Below are positions 1 through 7,066 of a stretch of 14,214 bases of DNA, one piece after another. Location of the stretch: the NCBI GenBank assembly GCA_046160245.1, contig JBJXGU010000268.1, positions 1-14,214 on the forward strand. The letters run 5' to 3'. The stretch comes from JAJTFW01 sp046160245. GTDB taxonomy: Bacteria > Bacteroidota > Bacteroidia > AKYH767-A > OLB10. Made by a program: the position numbers and the translations under genes. The notes beneath the pieces were generated by a model. It saw nothing but the letters and a program-made list of their open reading frames with translations. It was not told the origin of the DNA and searched no databases. Position 1 is the stretch's first letter. The number at the start of each line of letters is the position of its first letter.

Positions 1-509
1 GTAATATTTTGATGGTGCTCAACATGCAATATCATAAAGTACATCATTTCTCTTAACGTCACTTTTCCCAGGAGCGGATGCGGAAGAATGAACTCGTCTA
101 ATTCATTTTCATCGAAATCATTTAACGAAGTGCAAATCTTATTGAGATTGTTTTGCACTTTTGCGAATACAATGGGTTTGATCGCAACATTTATTTCTTT
201 CGGTGTAAAAAATTTGGGTGGAGTTCCGGTTCTATTCTCTAGTTTGTAATAATATTTTTCAACGAGTTCGTCATAGCTTTTCGATGGTCGGTTCGCAGTA
301 CCTAATAGTTGTTTGATTGTCCATTTTGGAAATTTAAGTATAAGATGTACCGGCATCAATGAGCGGTAAATATGATCAGCTTGTTGTCCGGCAGTCCACT
401 TTTCGTTTTGATAAGAATGCATAAAGGCACGATCATCCAAAGCGGATAGATAATTAATAAACTCTTGATGACTATCTTGAAGTCGGGAGATGATTTCTTG
501 TTTGTTCAT
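1..509 (-). CDS. DinB-like four-helix-bundle protein (3' end cut by window edge)
   Basis: An open frame from ATG at 509 runs off the left edge with 169 codons visible and no stop. The protein starts MNKQEIISRL and fits the DinB_2/YfiT superfamily, which holds metal-dependent hydrolases or thiol-dependent transferases with a His triad. The expected triad is present: H46 in ADHIYRS, then H162 and H166 in LHVEHHQ, the usual HxxxHxxQ ending. Family members are about 150-175 residues, so only a few residues should be missing. It is separated from the next gene by about 125 bases and a hairpin, so it is probably transcribed on its own. The substrate cannot be predicted. Family assignment is fairly sure; catalytic activity is inference. 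Confidence 0.8.
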   Translation of the reverse strand, partial: MNKQEIISRLQDSHQEFINYLSALDDRAFMHSYQNEKWTAGQQADHIYRSLMPVHLILKFPKWTIKQLLGTANRPSKSYDELVEKYYYKLENRTGTPPKFFTPKEINVAIKPIVFAKVQNNLNKICTSLNDFDENELDEFILPHPLLGKVTLREMMYFMILHVEHHQNI

Positions 510-602
510 GAGCGTACAGCTTTAGTCGAATGCAATGGATCATTGACTTTATTAAATAAAGATTTTTCTAAAAGGAAAATGCAATTATAATTCGAAGAAG
601 AT

Positions 603-628
603 ATGCGTTTAGTTTATAGTAAACGCAT
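603..628 (-). terminator. Hairpin after the VOC gene, likely terminator
   Basis: ATGCGTTTA (603-611) and TAAACGCAT (620-628) form a perfect 9-bp stem with an 8-base loop. It starts 7 bases after the stop codon of the VOC gene at 635. On the minus strand it is followed by a T-rich stretch (ATCTTCTTCG) rather than a clean T tract. Position and stem quality support termination of the three-gene unit read leftward from 2042. Confidence 0.6.
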
Positions 629-634
629 TACAAA

Positions 635-1096
635 TTACTTTCCATTTTTATCCTCGTAATCTTTATGCTCGGACAATTCACAATTCACCTGCCAATGAAT
701 TCCAAACTTGTCGGTGAACATCCCAAAGAAAGCACCCCAAAATGTTTTGTTTAAAGGCATGGTAACATTTCCTCCTGCAGAAAGTCCCATGAAGAGTCGA
801 GTGGCCTCTTCAACGGTTAATGCATTTATAGAAAGGGAAATGTTTGTTCCCGGTATATGATTAGCACCAAATGCAGCGGAAGTATCACTCCCAAATAAAT
901 TAGAATCACCACCAATTGGTAATGACACATGCATTATTTTATTTTTGTCCGCTTCCGGGACAGAGAATTCTGGGCTATCCGGCATTTCGTTAAATCTACC
1001 GATGTATGTAAATTCTCCTCCGAAAACAGATTTGTAAAAATCAAATGCTTGTTCGCAATTACCATCGAAGGTTAGATATGGATTAATAGTAGCCAT
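635..1096 (-). CDS. PhnB-like VOC-superfamily protein
   Basis: A 153-residue cytoplasmic protein of the vicinal-oxygen-chelate (glyoxalase/bleomycin-resistance) fold, PhnB-like subgroup. The N-terminal signature NPYLTFDGNCEQAFDFYKSV (residues 5-24) followed by FGGE is typical. The C-terminal half carries the matching FWGAFFGMFTDKFGIHW segment (119-135). H56 in IMHVSL is the likely conserved metal-site position. The family is widespread, often annotated as 3-demethylubiquinone methyltransferase-like or glyoxalase-like, and mostly without a proven substrate. It starts 18 bases after the stop of the secreted protein gene at 1115, so co-transcription with the two genes upstream is likely. Family is clear; function unknown. 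Confidence 0.88.
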   Translation of the reverse strand: MATINPYLTFDGNCEQAFDFYKSVFGGEFTYIGRFNEMPDSPEFSVPEADKNKIMHVSLPIGGDSNLFGSDTSAAFGANHIPGTNISLSINALTVEEATRLFMGLSAGGNVTMPLNKTFWGAFFGMFTDKFGIHWQVNCELSEHKDYEDKNGK

Positions 1097-1114
1097 TATA
1101 ATTAGATTATTTTT

Positions 1115-1627
1115 TTATTGTTTTTTTCTATAAATTCCAATGAAGACCACTGACTTCAATGCATCATTTTCATCGGTAATATCCCATCGTTGCGTCACGC
1201 TTCCATCGGGATTTAATGTCCACGAAACCCTGTTGCAATAACTCTTTCCTTCCGGATCTTTTTGAAATTTGCTTCTTAATGCCATTTTATTTTTTGAAGG
1301 ATGTCCCTTTAAAATCATACTCCCTCCTTGGCTGTCTATCCACACTTGGTTCCAGGTAGAATCTTCCGAATCAAAATAATTATAACTACTTCCCGTGCTT
1401 CCTTTATCTCCTATCCAATGTTCGTTAATAATGCAATTGCCTTCAATCTTTTCAATTTTATTTACACCAATTTTGTTTCCAATGGTATCAAATACAATCC
1501 AATCTCCCACCCAAAAATCAAAGGCAGTATGATTTTGGGTACAACAGGAACAGGGCTTCTGCCCCATAACTAGGTGTGTACTTAAGATCAAGCAAAGAGA
1601 AAAGAAGATTTTTGTGAAGCTAAACAT
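1115..1627 (-). CDS. Secreted DUF1579-like protein of unknown function
   Basis: A 170-residue protein with an N-terminal signal peptide (hydrophobic residues about 6-21, then MGQ), so it is exported. The mature protein opens with a small cysteine cluster (PCSCC, C26, C28, C29). It continues with FDFWVGDW (36-43) and a lipocalin-like alternation of beta strands and Trp-rich segments (TWNQVWIDSQGG, 91-102). It ends in FIGIYRKK. The FWxGxW opening and overall strand pattern resemble DUF1579 and related lipocalin-like proteins of Bacteroidota. ATG at 1627 is chosen because the signal peptide begins there. It sits between a CxxCH lipoprotein (31 bases upstream) and a VOC gene (18 bases downstream). 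I do not recognise a specific function. Confidence 0.72.
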   Translation of the reverse strand: MFSFTKIFFSLCLILSTHLVMGQKPCSCCTQNHTAFDFWVGDWIVFDTIGNKIGVNKIEKIEGNCIINEHWIGDKGSTGSSYNYFDSEDSTWNQVWIDSQGGSMILKGHPSKNKMALRSKFQKDPEGKSYCNRVSWTLNPDGSVTQRWDITDENDALKSVVFIGIYRKKQ

Positions 1628-1658
1628 GCAGTTGTGATTGAATTCCGAGACAATAAAA

Positions 1659-2042
1659 TTACTTAGGCATTTTGTCTAACTGCCACCTTTTTAATATAGC
1701 GATTTCTCGTTCTGTGAGAGCAGGTTTTTTACTCATTAAGGGCATATATCCTTCGTGATCAACCGGCAATTGTACTCTTGTTAATATAACGTCAATGTTC
1801 TTCGAAGTGGCTTCATAGGTGTCGAGTTGTTTCACCTTTCCAGTTTCTGGAAAATGACAAGGCGAACAACTTGCTTTCATGAAAGGTGCAATATCTTTTT
1901 CGTAAGTAAAAGCAGGCGTTAACGCTGGTTCACTCGACGCTGGTTCACTCGACGCTGTAGTGCTTACCTTTTTGGAAGAGGTGCAATAGGAGATTGTGAT
2001 GAGCGAAAGGAAGGCAAGGAAATGAGGAATTTTGTTTTTCAT
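1659..2042 (-). CDS. Small c-type cytochrome-like lipoprotein
   Basis: I place the start at ATG 2042 (127 residues) because it gives a compact signal peptide, MKNKIPHFLAFLSLITISYC, and has a purine-rich GAAAGAAAA just upstream. An in-frame ATG at 2063 would add 7 residues. C20 may be lipidated, although Tyr at -1 is not typical of a lipobox. A low-complexity Ser/Ala/Glu/Pro linker follows. Next comes a single heme-c motif, CSPCH (C59, C62, H63), with M100 in YMPLM as candidate sixth ligand. The closing LTEREIAILKRW is usual for Bacteroidota cytochrome c domains. A single-heme electron carrier in the periplasm or outer membrane is inferred. It heads the probable unit with the genes at 1115 and 635. 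Confidence 0.78.
   Translation of the reverse strand: MKNKIPHFLAFLSLITISYCTSSKKVSTTASSEPASSEPALTPAFTYEKDIAPFMKASCSPCHFPETGKVKQLDTYEATSKNIDVILTRVQLPVDHEGYMPLMSKKPALTEREIAILKRWQLDKMPK
1924..1953 (-). repeat. Two-copy 15-bp in-frame tandem duplication
   Basis: GCTGGTTCACTCGAC occurs twice back to back (1924-1938 and 1939-1953), followed by another GCT. It lies inside the cytochrome lipoprotein and encodes the repeated pentapeptide ASSEP in the linker between lipid anchor and heme domain. The copies are identical, so the duplication is recent or maintained. Copy change would alter linker length by five residues without a frameshift. Confidence 0.9.
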
Positions 2043-2104
2043 TTTTCTTTCAGATGTAAGCATAGTACCCCTTGTTGCTCAGGGACTACGATACTTTGGA
2101 AAGA

Positions 2105-2136
2105 CTAAAGTAGCAAATTGGGTGATCACTCCCAAA
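2105..2136 (-). promoter_or_regulatory. Candidate Bacteroidota promoter for the cytochrome lipoprotein unit
   Basis: On the minus strand TTTG (2136-2133) is separated by exactly 20 bases from TACTTTAG (2112-2105). This matches the Bacteroidota housekeeping pattern TTTG-N19/21-TAnnTTTG except for the last two bases of the -7 element. Transcription would start near 2098, giving a leader of about 55 bases to the ATG at 2042. Confidence 0.5.
2118..2135. promoter_or_regulatory. Palindrome between the promoter elements (operator or terminator stem)
   Basis: TTGGG (2118-2122) and CCCAA (2131-2135) flank TGATCA. The core GTGATCAC (2122-2129) is a perfect palindrome, and removing two bases would make the whole 18-base element symmetric. 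It fills the spacer of the predicted promoter. Read as minus-strand RNA, it is also a 5-bp-stem hairpin followed by UUU, 24 bases after the stop of the receptor gene at 2160, so a terminator for that gene is the alternative. Confidence 0.4.
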
Positions 2137-2159
2137 CTAACCGTGCAAATGAAGGAATA

Positions 2160-4604
2160 CTAGTCTCCTCCGCCAATCCTTTTTTGTTCGGATTCACTAC
2201 CCGTAGATCGTTGACGGGTGTTTTTCATTTGCTTGTTTCCAAATCTCCAGGTGAAAGCAACTCTAAATTGTCGGCTTTCCCAATTCCCGTTTGCTCTGCT
2301 AATAATTCCAGCATACGTATTCACGCTACTCCAAGGAGCCGTTAAGAAGATATCTGTCACCGATAATTTAATGGTGGCTTGATCACCTAGTAATTTCTTT
2401 TGTAAACCAGCATCTACCGAAGCGGTAGGATCCGTTTTATACGAACCACTCCAAACACCTCCGCTATTATACCATCCCGAAAGCTCGAAAGTAAATCCTT
2501 TGGGAAGCTTAAATGTATTTTGAGCATAAATATTAATGGATACAATGGACGTGTTGATGGTTCTTCCTTCACCAAAATCTGCATCGTAAGCTTGATTAAT
2601 TACACTACCATTAAAATAGATTCCATACCAAGGTGTAGGCTGTTGAGAGGTGCTTAAGCTAATACTAAGAACTTCTTCGGTAGCTAAGTTTCTGGGCGTT
2701 AAAAAACTTTTACCTCCAGGAATAGTATCTGCGATTTGTGCAAAGAAGTCTTCTGTGATGCTGTATCCAACGCTGAGCGTAGACGCGTATTTATACGTAT
2801 GCGAAAGTTCTAATTTCTTGGAATATTGTGGATTCAAAAACGGATTTCCTTTTCTGAAACTGAGTTCATCCAGTTTGTTTTCGAAGGGGTTTAACTCCTG
2901 ATAATTGGGACGGTCAATACGCGAACTAAAAACAAGTGCTGTTGCATTGGATTGATTGATGTTAAAAGTGATTCCGGCGCTTGGAAAAAAATCTGTATAA
3001 TCGCGTTTTACATTTTTATCATCAGCACTCACCTCGCTTTTTAAATCACCTTCGCTTTGTGTATTCTCCACGCGTAGTCCGGCTTGAAATTCAAAACTCT
3101 TAAGCGTATATTGATAATTGGCATATACTGCATTTACATTTTCAGTATAAACAAAGTGATTGCTGCGTGAACTATCAAGTGTTTGAAGTCCTCCTTCTAT
3201 GTTATAGAAATTAAAAGTATTGTCTGTTTCAACAATGGCAACTTTAAAACCAATGCCCAATTTCCCCTTTTTAAATTTTTTAGTATAGTCCGTTTTAATG
3301 GAATAGATGGTGATGGTGGTCGGCATCAAGGATCGGAAGTAAGTAGAAGACAATGGTGTTTCTACATTGGGTAAGATGTATTCATTGGGAATAAAATTAT
3401 CACGGTCACTATCGAAAAACCCCAAGTCGAAGTCGGTGGTCAAATCATTTCCAAGGGTATCCACATAATGGTGATTCAGATTTACGTTGATGTTATTCCC
3501 TGACTGTTCTGCTGTTTGATTTGATTTTAGAATACTGTCGGCTTGATGGCTGGTGAAATCACTGATGGTATTGCGGTTCTTTTGTTTCACGTCGGAAGTA
3601 TTGTAATTGCCATTGACCAATAATCCAAAGCTATGTTTTTTGTTGAGCGAATAGTCAACACCGGCTTTGTAATTATGTGAAATGAATTCACGCGTTGACA
3701 ATGATGATTGATCAAAAATGTAAGGACGCTGTTCGCGGTACAGAAAAAATTCATTGTATCGTTTTCCAAAATTGTTACTGTAGTTAGTATACACATTGAA
3801 TTTGCGCGAACGTTTGTTCAGTGAAATAGCAGTATTGTATTTTGGTTCTACACCATAGGCATATCCGGCAGTCAACGAGCCATTAGTTCCGTAGTTTTTA
3901 TTTTTCTTTAAACGGATATTGATAATTCCAGCAGTTCCTTCGGCATCGTATTTTGAAGATGGATTGGAGATAAGTTCGATCGCTTCCACGTCAGTGCTCT
4001 GTACACTTTTCAAATAATCGGCCAATTCCGTTTCAGATAATCGAGATGGTCGACCATCAATTTGAACCATAACTCCACCTCTCCCTTTCAAAGCAATATT
4101 GTCGTTATTATCTACCACTACCCCGGGAGCTTTTTGTAAAAGTTCATATGCATTACTTCCTGTCGAATTAATACTGTTTTCAACATTAAATACCGTCATG
4201 TCGGCTTTTACTTCAACGAGTGGTTTTAATCCGGTAACCTCCGCACTTTTTAATTGAATGGAGGATTCTGTTAACTGTATTGTTGCGAGGTTTTTATTAG
4301 AGCTGCCATCATAGGAAAAGCCTTCGCCCTTGTAAGCGTTGTATCCAATAAAACTTGCCTTCATATAATAATTTCCTGCTTTACTGTTTTCAAAAACAAA
4401 AACTCCGTTCACGTCTGTAGCCGCTGCTTTTGACAAAGAAGAATCTTTCACCAAACGAAGTTCAGCGATGGCTCCAATGAGACCTTCACCATTGCCGCCT
4501 GTGATTTTGCCGGTAATGTTTCCGGTTTGTCCAACGACATTGGCCGAAACCAAGAAAAGAATTAAAATAGAAAGTTTCAATTTTAGCAAGGTACACATCA
4601 TCAT
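2160..4604 (-). CDS. TonB-dependent-receptor-type outer-membrane beta-barrel protein
   Basis: An 814-residue outer-membrane protein. A signal peptide (about 1-25, ending VVGQ) is followed by a carboxypeptidase-regulatory-like beta-sandwich (about 28-115; NITGKITG, TDVNGVFVFENSKAGNYYMKAS). Next is a plug domain (about 130-232) with LKGRGGVMVQIDGR (172-185) and NPSSKYDAEGTAGIINI (214-230). The rest is a 22-strand-type barrel that ends FTWRFGNKQM plus a charged tail with RQRSTGSESEQKRI. This matches the Bacteroidota outer-membrane beta-barrel family (OMP_b-brl_3), which has the TonB-receptor layout. No SusD-like partner is adjacent, so a polysaccharide-utilisation role is not supported and the ligand is unknown. 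Three ATG codons stand in a row at the start (4604, 4601, 4598). TATTTTCG at 4622-4615 is a possible -7 element, but I found no matching -33. Confidence 0.9.
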   Translation of the reverse strand: MMMCTLLKLKLSILILFLVSANVVGQTGNITGKITGGNGEGLIGAIAELRLVKDSSLSKAAATDVNGVFVFENSKAGNYYMKASFIGYNAYKGEGFSYDGSSNKNLATIQLTESSIQLKSAEVTGLKPLVEVKADMTVFNVENSINSTGSNAYELLQKAPGVVVDNNDNIALKGRGGVMVQIDGRPSRLSETELADYLKSVQSTDVEAIELISNPSSKYDAEGTAGIINIRLKKNKNYGTNGSLTAGYAYGVEPKYNTAISLNKRSRKFNVYTNYSNNFGKRYNEFFLYREQRPYIFDQSSLSTREFISHNYKAGVDYSLNKKHSFGLLVNGNYNTSDVKQKNRNTISDFTSHQADSILKSNQTAEQSGNNINVNLNHHYVDTLGNDLTTDFDLGFFDSDRDNFIPNEYILPNVETPLSSTYFRSLMPTTITIYSIKTDYTKKFKKGKLGIGFKVAIVETDNTFNFYNIEGGLQTLDSSRSNHFVYTENVNAVYANYQYTLKSFEFQAGLRVENTQSEGDLKSEVSADDKNVKRDYTDFFPSAGITFNINQSNATALVFSSRIDRPNYQELNPFENKLDELSFRKGNPFLNPQYSKKLELSHTYKYASTLSVGYSITEDFFAQIADTIPGGKSFLTPRNLATEEVLSISLSTSQQPTPWYGIYFNGSVINQAYDADFGEGRTINTSIVSINIYAQNTFKLPKGFTFELSGWYNSGGVWSGSYKTDPTASVDAGLQKKLLGDQATIKLSVTDIFLTAPWSSVNTYAGIISRANGNWESRQFRVAFTWRFGNKQMKNTRQRSTGSESEQKRIGGGD

Positions 4605-4800
4605 TATTTTTTTACGAAAATAGAGCTTTTACCTCGGATAAATTTGATTTAATTTAGGTTTAACAATGGAAGCTACCAATTCATCGACGAAGTGCATAAT
4701 TTTCTAGATGAATCCAAAAGAGCTTTCCCTGTTTATTGGGTAAGTTATACCAAGTGCAATAATATTCTAGCCCAATAAATTTATGGTACTAACAAAAATG

Positions 4801-5205
4801 CTATTCTTCACTCTCCAGATTGGGCTCGATCAAATCCCAAAGGTTGCCGTATAGATCTTTAAATACAAGAACCGTTCCCCATCGTTCTGTAACTTTTTCC
4901 CTGACAATTTCAATTTTATTCTTTAACAAATTTTGGTAATCTCTTTCGATATCATCTGTATGCAAAAACAAAAATACTCTACCTCCTGTTTGATTTCCGA
5001 TTTGATTTTTTTGTTCTTCAGTACTTGCTTTAGCTAACAGAAGACCGGCACCAACTGATCCGGATGGAGAAACAATAACCCATCTTTTTTCGGGACTCAA
5101 GATCGTGTCTTCTTTTAATTTGAAGTGTAATTGTTGGGTGTAATATTCAATAGCCTCATCATAATCACGAACAAGGAGTGCCATCAAGGCGAGTTGTTGT
5201 TTCAT
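4801..5205 (-). CDS. VOC-family (glyoxalase-like) protein
   Basis: A 134-residue single-domain cytoplasmic protein of the VOC superfamily. The N-terminus LALMALLVRDYDEAIEYYTQ is the first beta-alpha unit. The C-terminal VFKDLYGNLWDLIEP (114-128) is the hallmark closing strand with the conserved acidic ligand position E127. Sequence features RWVIVSPSG (41-49) and FLFLHTDDIERDYQNLL (78-94) fit the glyoxalase/bleomycin-resistance group. The usual first-strand His ligand is not evident, so metal dependence is uncertain. It has its own promoter candidate (5224-5255) and is 196 bases upstream of the receptor gene, so it is probably monocistronic. Substrate unknown. Confidence 0.85.
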   Translation of the reverse strand: MKQQLALMALLVRDYDEAIEYYTQQLHFKLKEDTILSPEKRWVIVSPSGSVGAGLLLAKASTEEQKNQIGNQTGGRVFLFLHTDDIERDYQNLLKNKIEIVREKVTERWGTVLVFKDLYGNLWDLIEPNLESEE

Positions 5206-5223
5206 TTATTATTTTCTAATGAA

Positions 5224-5255
5224 CAAATCTATGAATTAGAATTGCGAATTGTAAA
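5224..5255 (-). promoter_or_regulatory. Candidate promoter of the VOC gene
   Basis: The minus strand reads TTTA (5255-5252), a 20-base spacer, then TAGATTTG (5231-5224). The latter is a perfect TAnnTTTG -7 element of the Bacteroidota primary sigma factor. Transcription starting about 7 bases later leaves a leader of about 12 bases before the ATG at 5205. The N20 spacing equals that of the candidate at 2105-2136. Confidence 0.55.
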
Positions 5256-5398
5256 TTTTTCTTGTTGAAAATCGCTATTTAAAAAGTAAAATTAAAGGAT
5301 GTATTTCTTGTTAAATTATGTTCTAGTCTAGGTAAAGGTACAAAGTAGATCAGCCATTTAACTTCTAGGATTATTGAAAAATTTATCGGTGATGCGAG

Positions 5399-5416
5399 AA
5401 ATTGAAAATTCAATTT
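5399..5416. repeat. 8-bp inverted repeat with 2-base centre
   Basis: AAATTGAA (5399-5406) and TTCAATTT (5409-5416) are perfect complements around AA. The element is almost a full palindrome and so looks more like a protein-binding site than an RNA hairpin. It lies in the gene-free divergent region and shares the TTGAA/TTCAA theme with the larger inverted repeat at 5458-5492. Confidence 0.6.
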
Positions 5417-5457
5417 GTTTGAATCTATTGATGTATTAATCTTTTAAGAGGCATTCT

Positions 5458-5492
5458 ATTTTAATTTCAATATTTCCAGTTGAAATTAAAAT
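5458..5492. repeat. 13-bp perfect inverted repeat in the intergenic region
   Basis: ATTTTAATTTCAA (5458-5470) and TTGAAATTAAAAT (5480-5492) pair perfectly over 13 bp with a 9-base loop TATTTCCAG. It is about 250 bases from either flanking start codon and does not follow a gene end, so it is not placed like a terminator of a visible gene. It could be an operator, the terminator of an unannotated small RNA, or a decayed mobile-element relic. Confidence 0.65.
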
Positions 5493-5667
5493 TTCGCTCA
5501 CGTCGTATCTTTTCTCCAATTTTCTTTTTGAAGAGTCTAATAGGACAAACTATTTAATCAAATTAAGGCGGGATTAACTCTTTGAGGATAAGTTTATAAC
5601 ATTTTAGCAGCTTGGTTTTTCAGATGTCCCCATCTCTCCGTAATCTAGTAACCTTTTAGAGTGAAAA

Positions 5668-5701
5668 GCGTTTAAAAAAACCTTACAGGTTAAGAAAACG
5701 C
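5668..5701 (+). promoter_or_regulatory. Two-tier hairpin in the leader of the T9SS protein gene
   Basis: GCGTTT (5668-5673) pairs with AAACGC (5696-5701). Inside, AACCT (5679-5683) pairs with AGGTT (5687-5691) around a TAC loop, with A-rich internal loops between. The structure ends 9 bases before the ATG at 5711, so it would cover the ribosome landing zone. A translational control element is possible; nothing in the sequence identifies a ligand. Confidence 0.4.
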
Positions 5702-5710
5702 CAGAACTCC

Positions 5711-7027
5711 ATGAAAAACACTTTAAAAACGCAGCCTACTATCCAACAAAAATTCAAACTACTTCCTATTTTAGGAGTAGTTGCGATGGGGGTAATTATA
5801 GCGTTTACTGCATTTTATCTTTCTATTCCTAAGTCATCAGTTGCAAGCAATTCCTATCGATATCCCGAGATGAGTTTTAATAATCCGGTATTAATAAGTG
5901 GTATTGCGGGTCAGGTAAATGCGGTTTATAAATTTTCTAGCGTCTCTACAGGCATTGATGCACACGTTAAAATAATTAGTTTTTACAATGGTGCTTCAGT
6001 AAGTACAATTGACAATCTTACCGGTGGTTATTATGATGCATGGCAACCGTTTATAAATTCTCCCGGATATTGTACATCGTGGATAAATTGGAATATTACT
6101 TTTAAGATAGCAGGCACATACACCGACACGGTATTAACGCGTTTGGCGGCAACGGCGATTGATGTGGATGGAGACGGCGGCTCCTTAAGAGAAATTGTAG
6201 GAGCCCATAGAGTAAGTACTTATTCAGCCTTGGCTGGAGCACAAGTGACCGTAACTTTCCGAAATGATTCGTGCGTTGCAACCAGTTCAACCAACAACGT
6301 AGCCAATATTGATACTAACCGAACACAAGCGATGTTCATGAAAATTTTTAATAATGTTAGTTCCATTAATTATCGGACCGGTGCAGTGAATGGGGGCAGT
6401 GGTGTTCAAATTCGTCAAAACAGTATTTATTTTAGATATTTTGATATGATGCCATCACCCTTACCGGTAGAGCTGATAAGTTTTAAGGCGAGTAAAGTCA
6501 ACCAAAACCAAGTGCAAATAAAATGGAGTACAGCATCTGAAAAAAACAATGATTTTTTTACAGTGGAACGATCACAAGATGGTAGTAATTTTAGTGAAGT
6601 GTTGAGAGTGAAGGGAGCAGGAAACAGTTCATGCACTAAAGACTACACTATCATAGACAAAGAGCCTTCTGAGGGAGTGAATTACTATCGGTTAATACAA
6701 ACTGATTTTGACGGTACTTCAGAAATATATAAACCCATTGCGGTTGATCTTGGTACTAACAAATCTTCTATTGCTAAAGCTAGAGTGGTCTCCAATCCAT
6801 TTATAAACAACTTCAGTGTTATTTTCTCTATGGATGAAAACGTAACGGCTCAAGTTACCTTACTAAGTTTAAATGGACAGGTTGTTTTCAAGGAGAAAAT
6901 CGATCTTAATGCCGGAATAAATAGTTACAATTTTGCCAATGGAGACGAATTGAACCTGGGAGTGTATATCATAAAAATACAAACTGCGACAAATGTGGTG
7001 GCTCAAGAAAAAGTCGTAAAAATTTAA
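5711..7027 (+). CDS. Secreted protein with T9SS type A sorting domain
   Basis: A 438-residue protein and the only plus-strand gene here. An N-terminal hydrophobic segment (about 18-38) after a basic stretch acts as signal peptide; cleavage after SVAS is plausible. Residues about 50-245 form a domain I do not recognise, rich in Ser, Thr and Asn. It has DVDGDGGS (about 151-158), which could bind calcium. From PLPVELISF (250-258) follows the beta-sandwich module common before sorting domains in Bacteroidota (KWSTASEKNNDFFTVERSQDG). From NPF (about 362-364) to the end is a T9SS type A C-terminal domain, with LLSLNGQVVFK and a final GVYIIKIQT. Export across the outer membrane by T9SS and surface attachment are inferred. 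The role of the N-terminal domain is unknown. Confidence 0.85.
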   Translation: MKNTLKTQPTIQQKFKLLPILGVVAMGVIIAFTAFYLSIPKSSVASNSYRYPEMSFNNPVLISGIAGQVNAVYKFSSVSTGIDAHVKIISFYNGASVSTIDNLTGGYYDAWQPFINSPGYCTSWINWNITFKIAGTYTDTVLTRLAATAIDVDGDGGSLREIVGAHRVSTYSALAGAQVTVTFRNDSCVATSSTNNVANIDTNRTQAMFMKIFNNVSSINYRTGAVNGGSGVQIRQNSIYFRYFDMMPSPLPVELISFKASKVNQNQVQIKWSTASEKNNDFFTVERSQDGSNFSEVLRVKGAGNSSCTKDYTIIDKEPSEGVNYYRLIQTDFDGTSEIYKPIAVDLGTNKSSIAKARVVSNPFINNFSVIFSMDENVTAQVTLLSLNGQVVFKEKIDLNAGINSYNFANGDELNLGVYIIKIQTATNVVAQEKVVKI

Positions 7028-7036
7028 ATTTTGGAG

Positions 7037-7055
7037 AAAGAAAGCAACTTTCTTT
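7037..7055. terminator. Hairpin between convergent genes, possible bidirectional terminator
   Basis: AAAGAAAG (7037-7044) and CTTTCTTT (7048-7055) form an 8-bp stem with a 3-base loop. It lies in the 39-base space between the plus-strand T9SS gene and the minus-strand methyltransferase. The stem is AT-rich and only a short T run follows on either strand, so it is weak, but the location fits shared termination. Confidence 0.45.
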
Positions 7056-7066
7056 TACAGTAGTCC

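Larger units (their letters stand above)
5206..5710. other. 505-base gene-free divergent intergenic region
   Basis: I see no convincing coding frame here. The left end holds the promoter candidate of the minus-strand VOC gene (5224-5255). The middle holds two strong inverted repeats (5399-5416 and 5458-5492). The right end holds a hairpin (5668-5701) directly before the plus-strand start at 5711. A TATCTTTT at 5506-5513 is a weak plus-strand -7 candidate without a well-spaced -33. The region is long for a divergent promoter in this window and could hide a small RNA. Confidence 0.5.

Noticed and set aside
547..561. Short palindrome CTTTATT-A-AATAAAG upstream of the DinB-like gene
   Set aside because: It is AT-only apart from the end bases and of a length expected by chance in such DNA. 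It is not placed at a recognisable promoter spacing.
2118..2345. Plus-strand 75-codon frame overlapping the receptor gene end
   Set aside because: It lies mostly antisense to the conserved C-terminus of the receptor and begins inside the predicted promoter palindrome. The peptide is low-complexity with no domain.
2160..4604. Receptor as part of a SusC/SusD polysaccharide-utilisation locus
   Set aside because: There is no SusD-like lipoprotein, glycoside hydrolase or sugar regulator nearby, and the protein fits the single-gene OMP beta-barrel family, not SusC.
1659..4604. Cytochrome lipoprotein and receptor as one operon
   Set aside because: A promoter-like pair and a palindrome lie in the 117 bases between them, so separate transcription is more likely.
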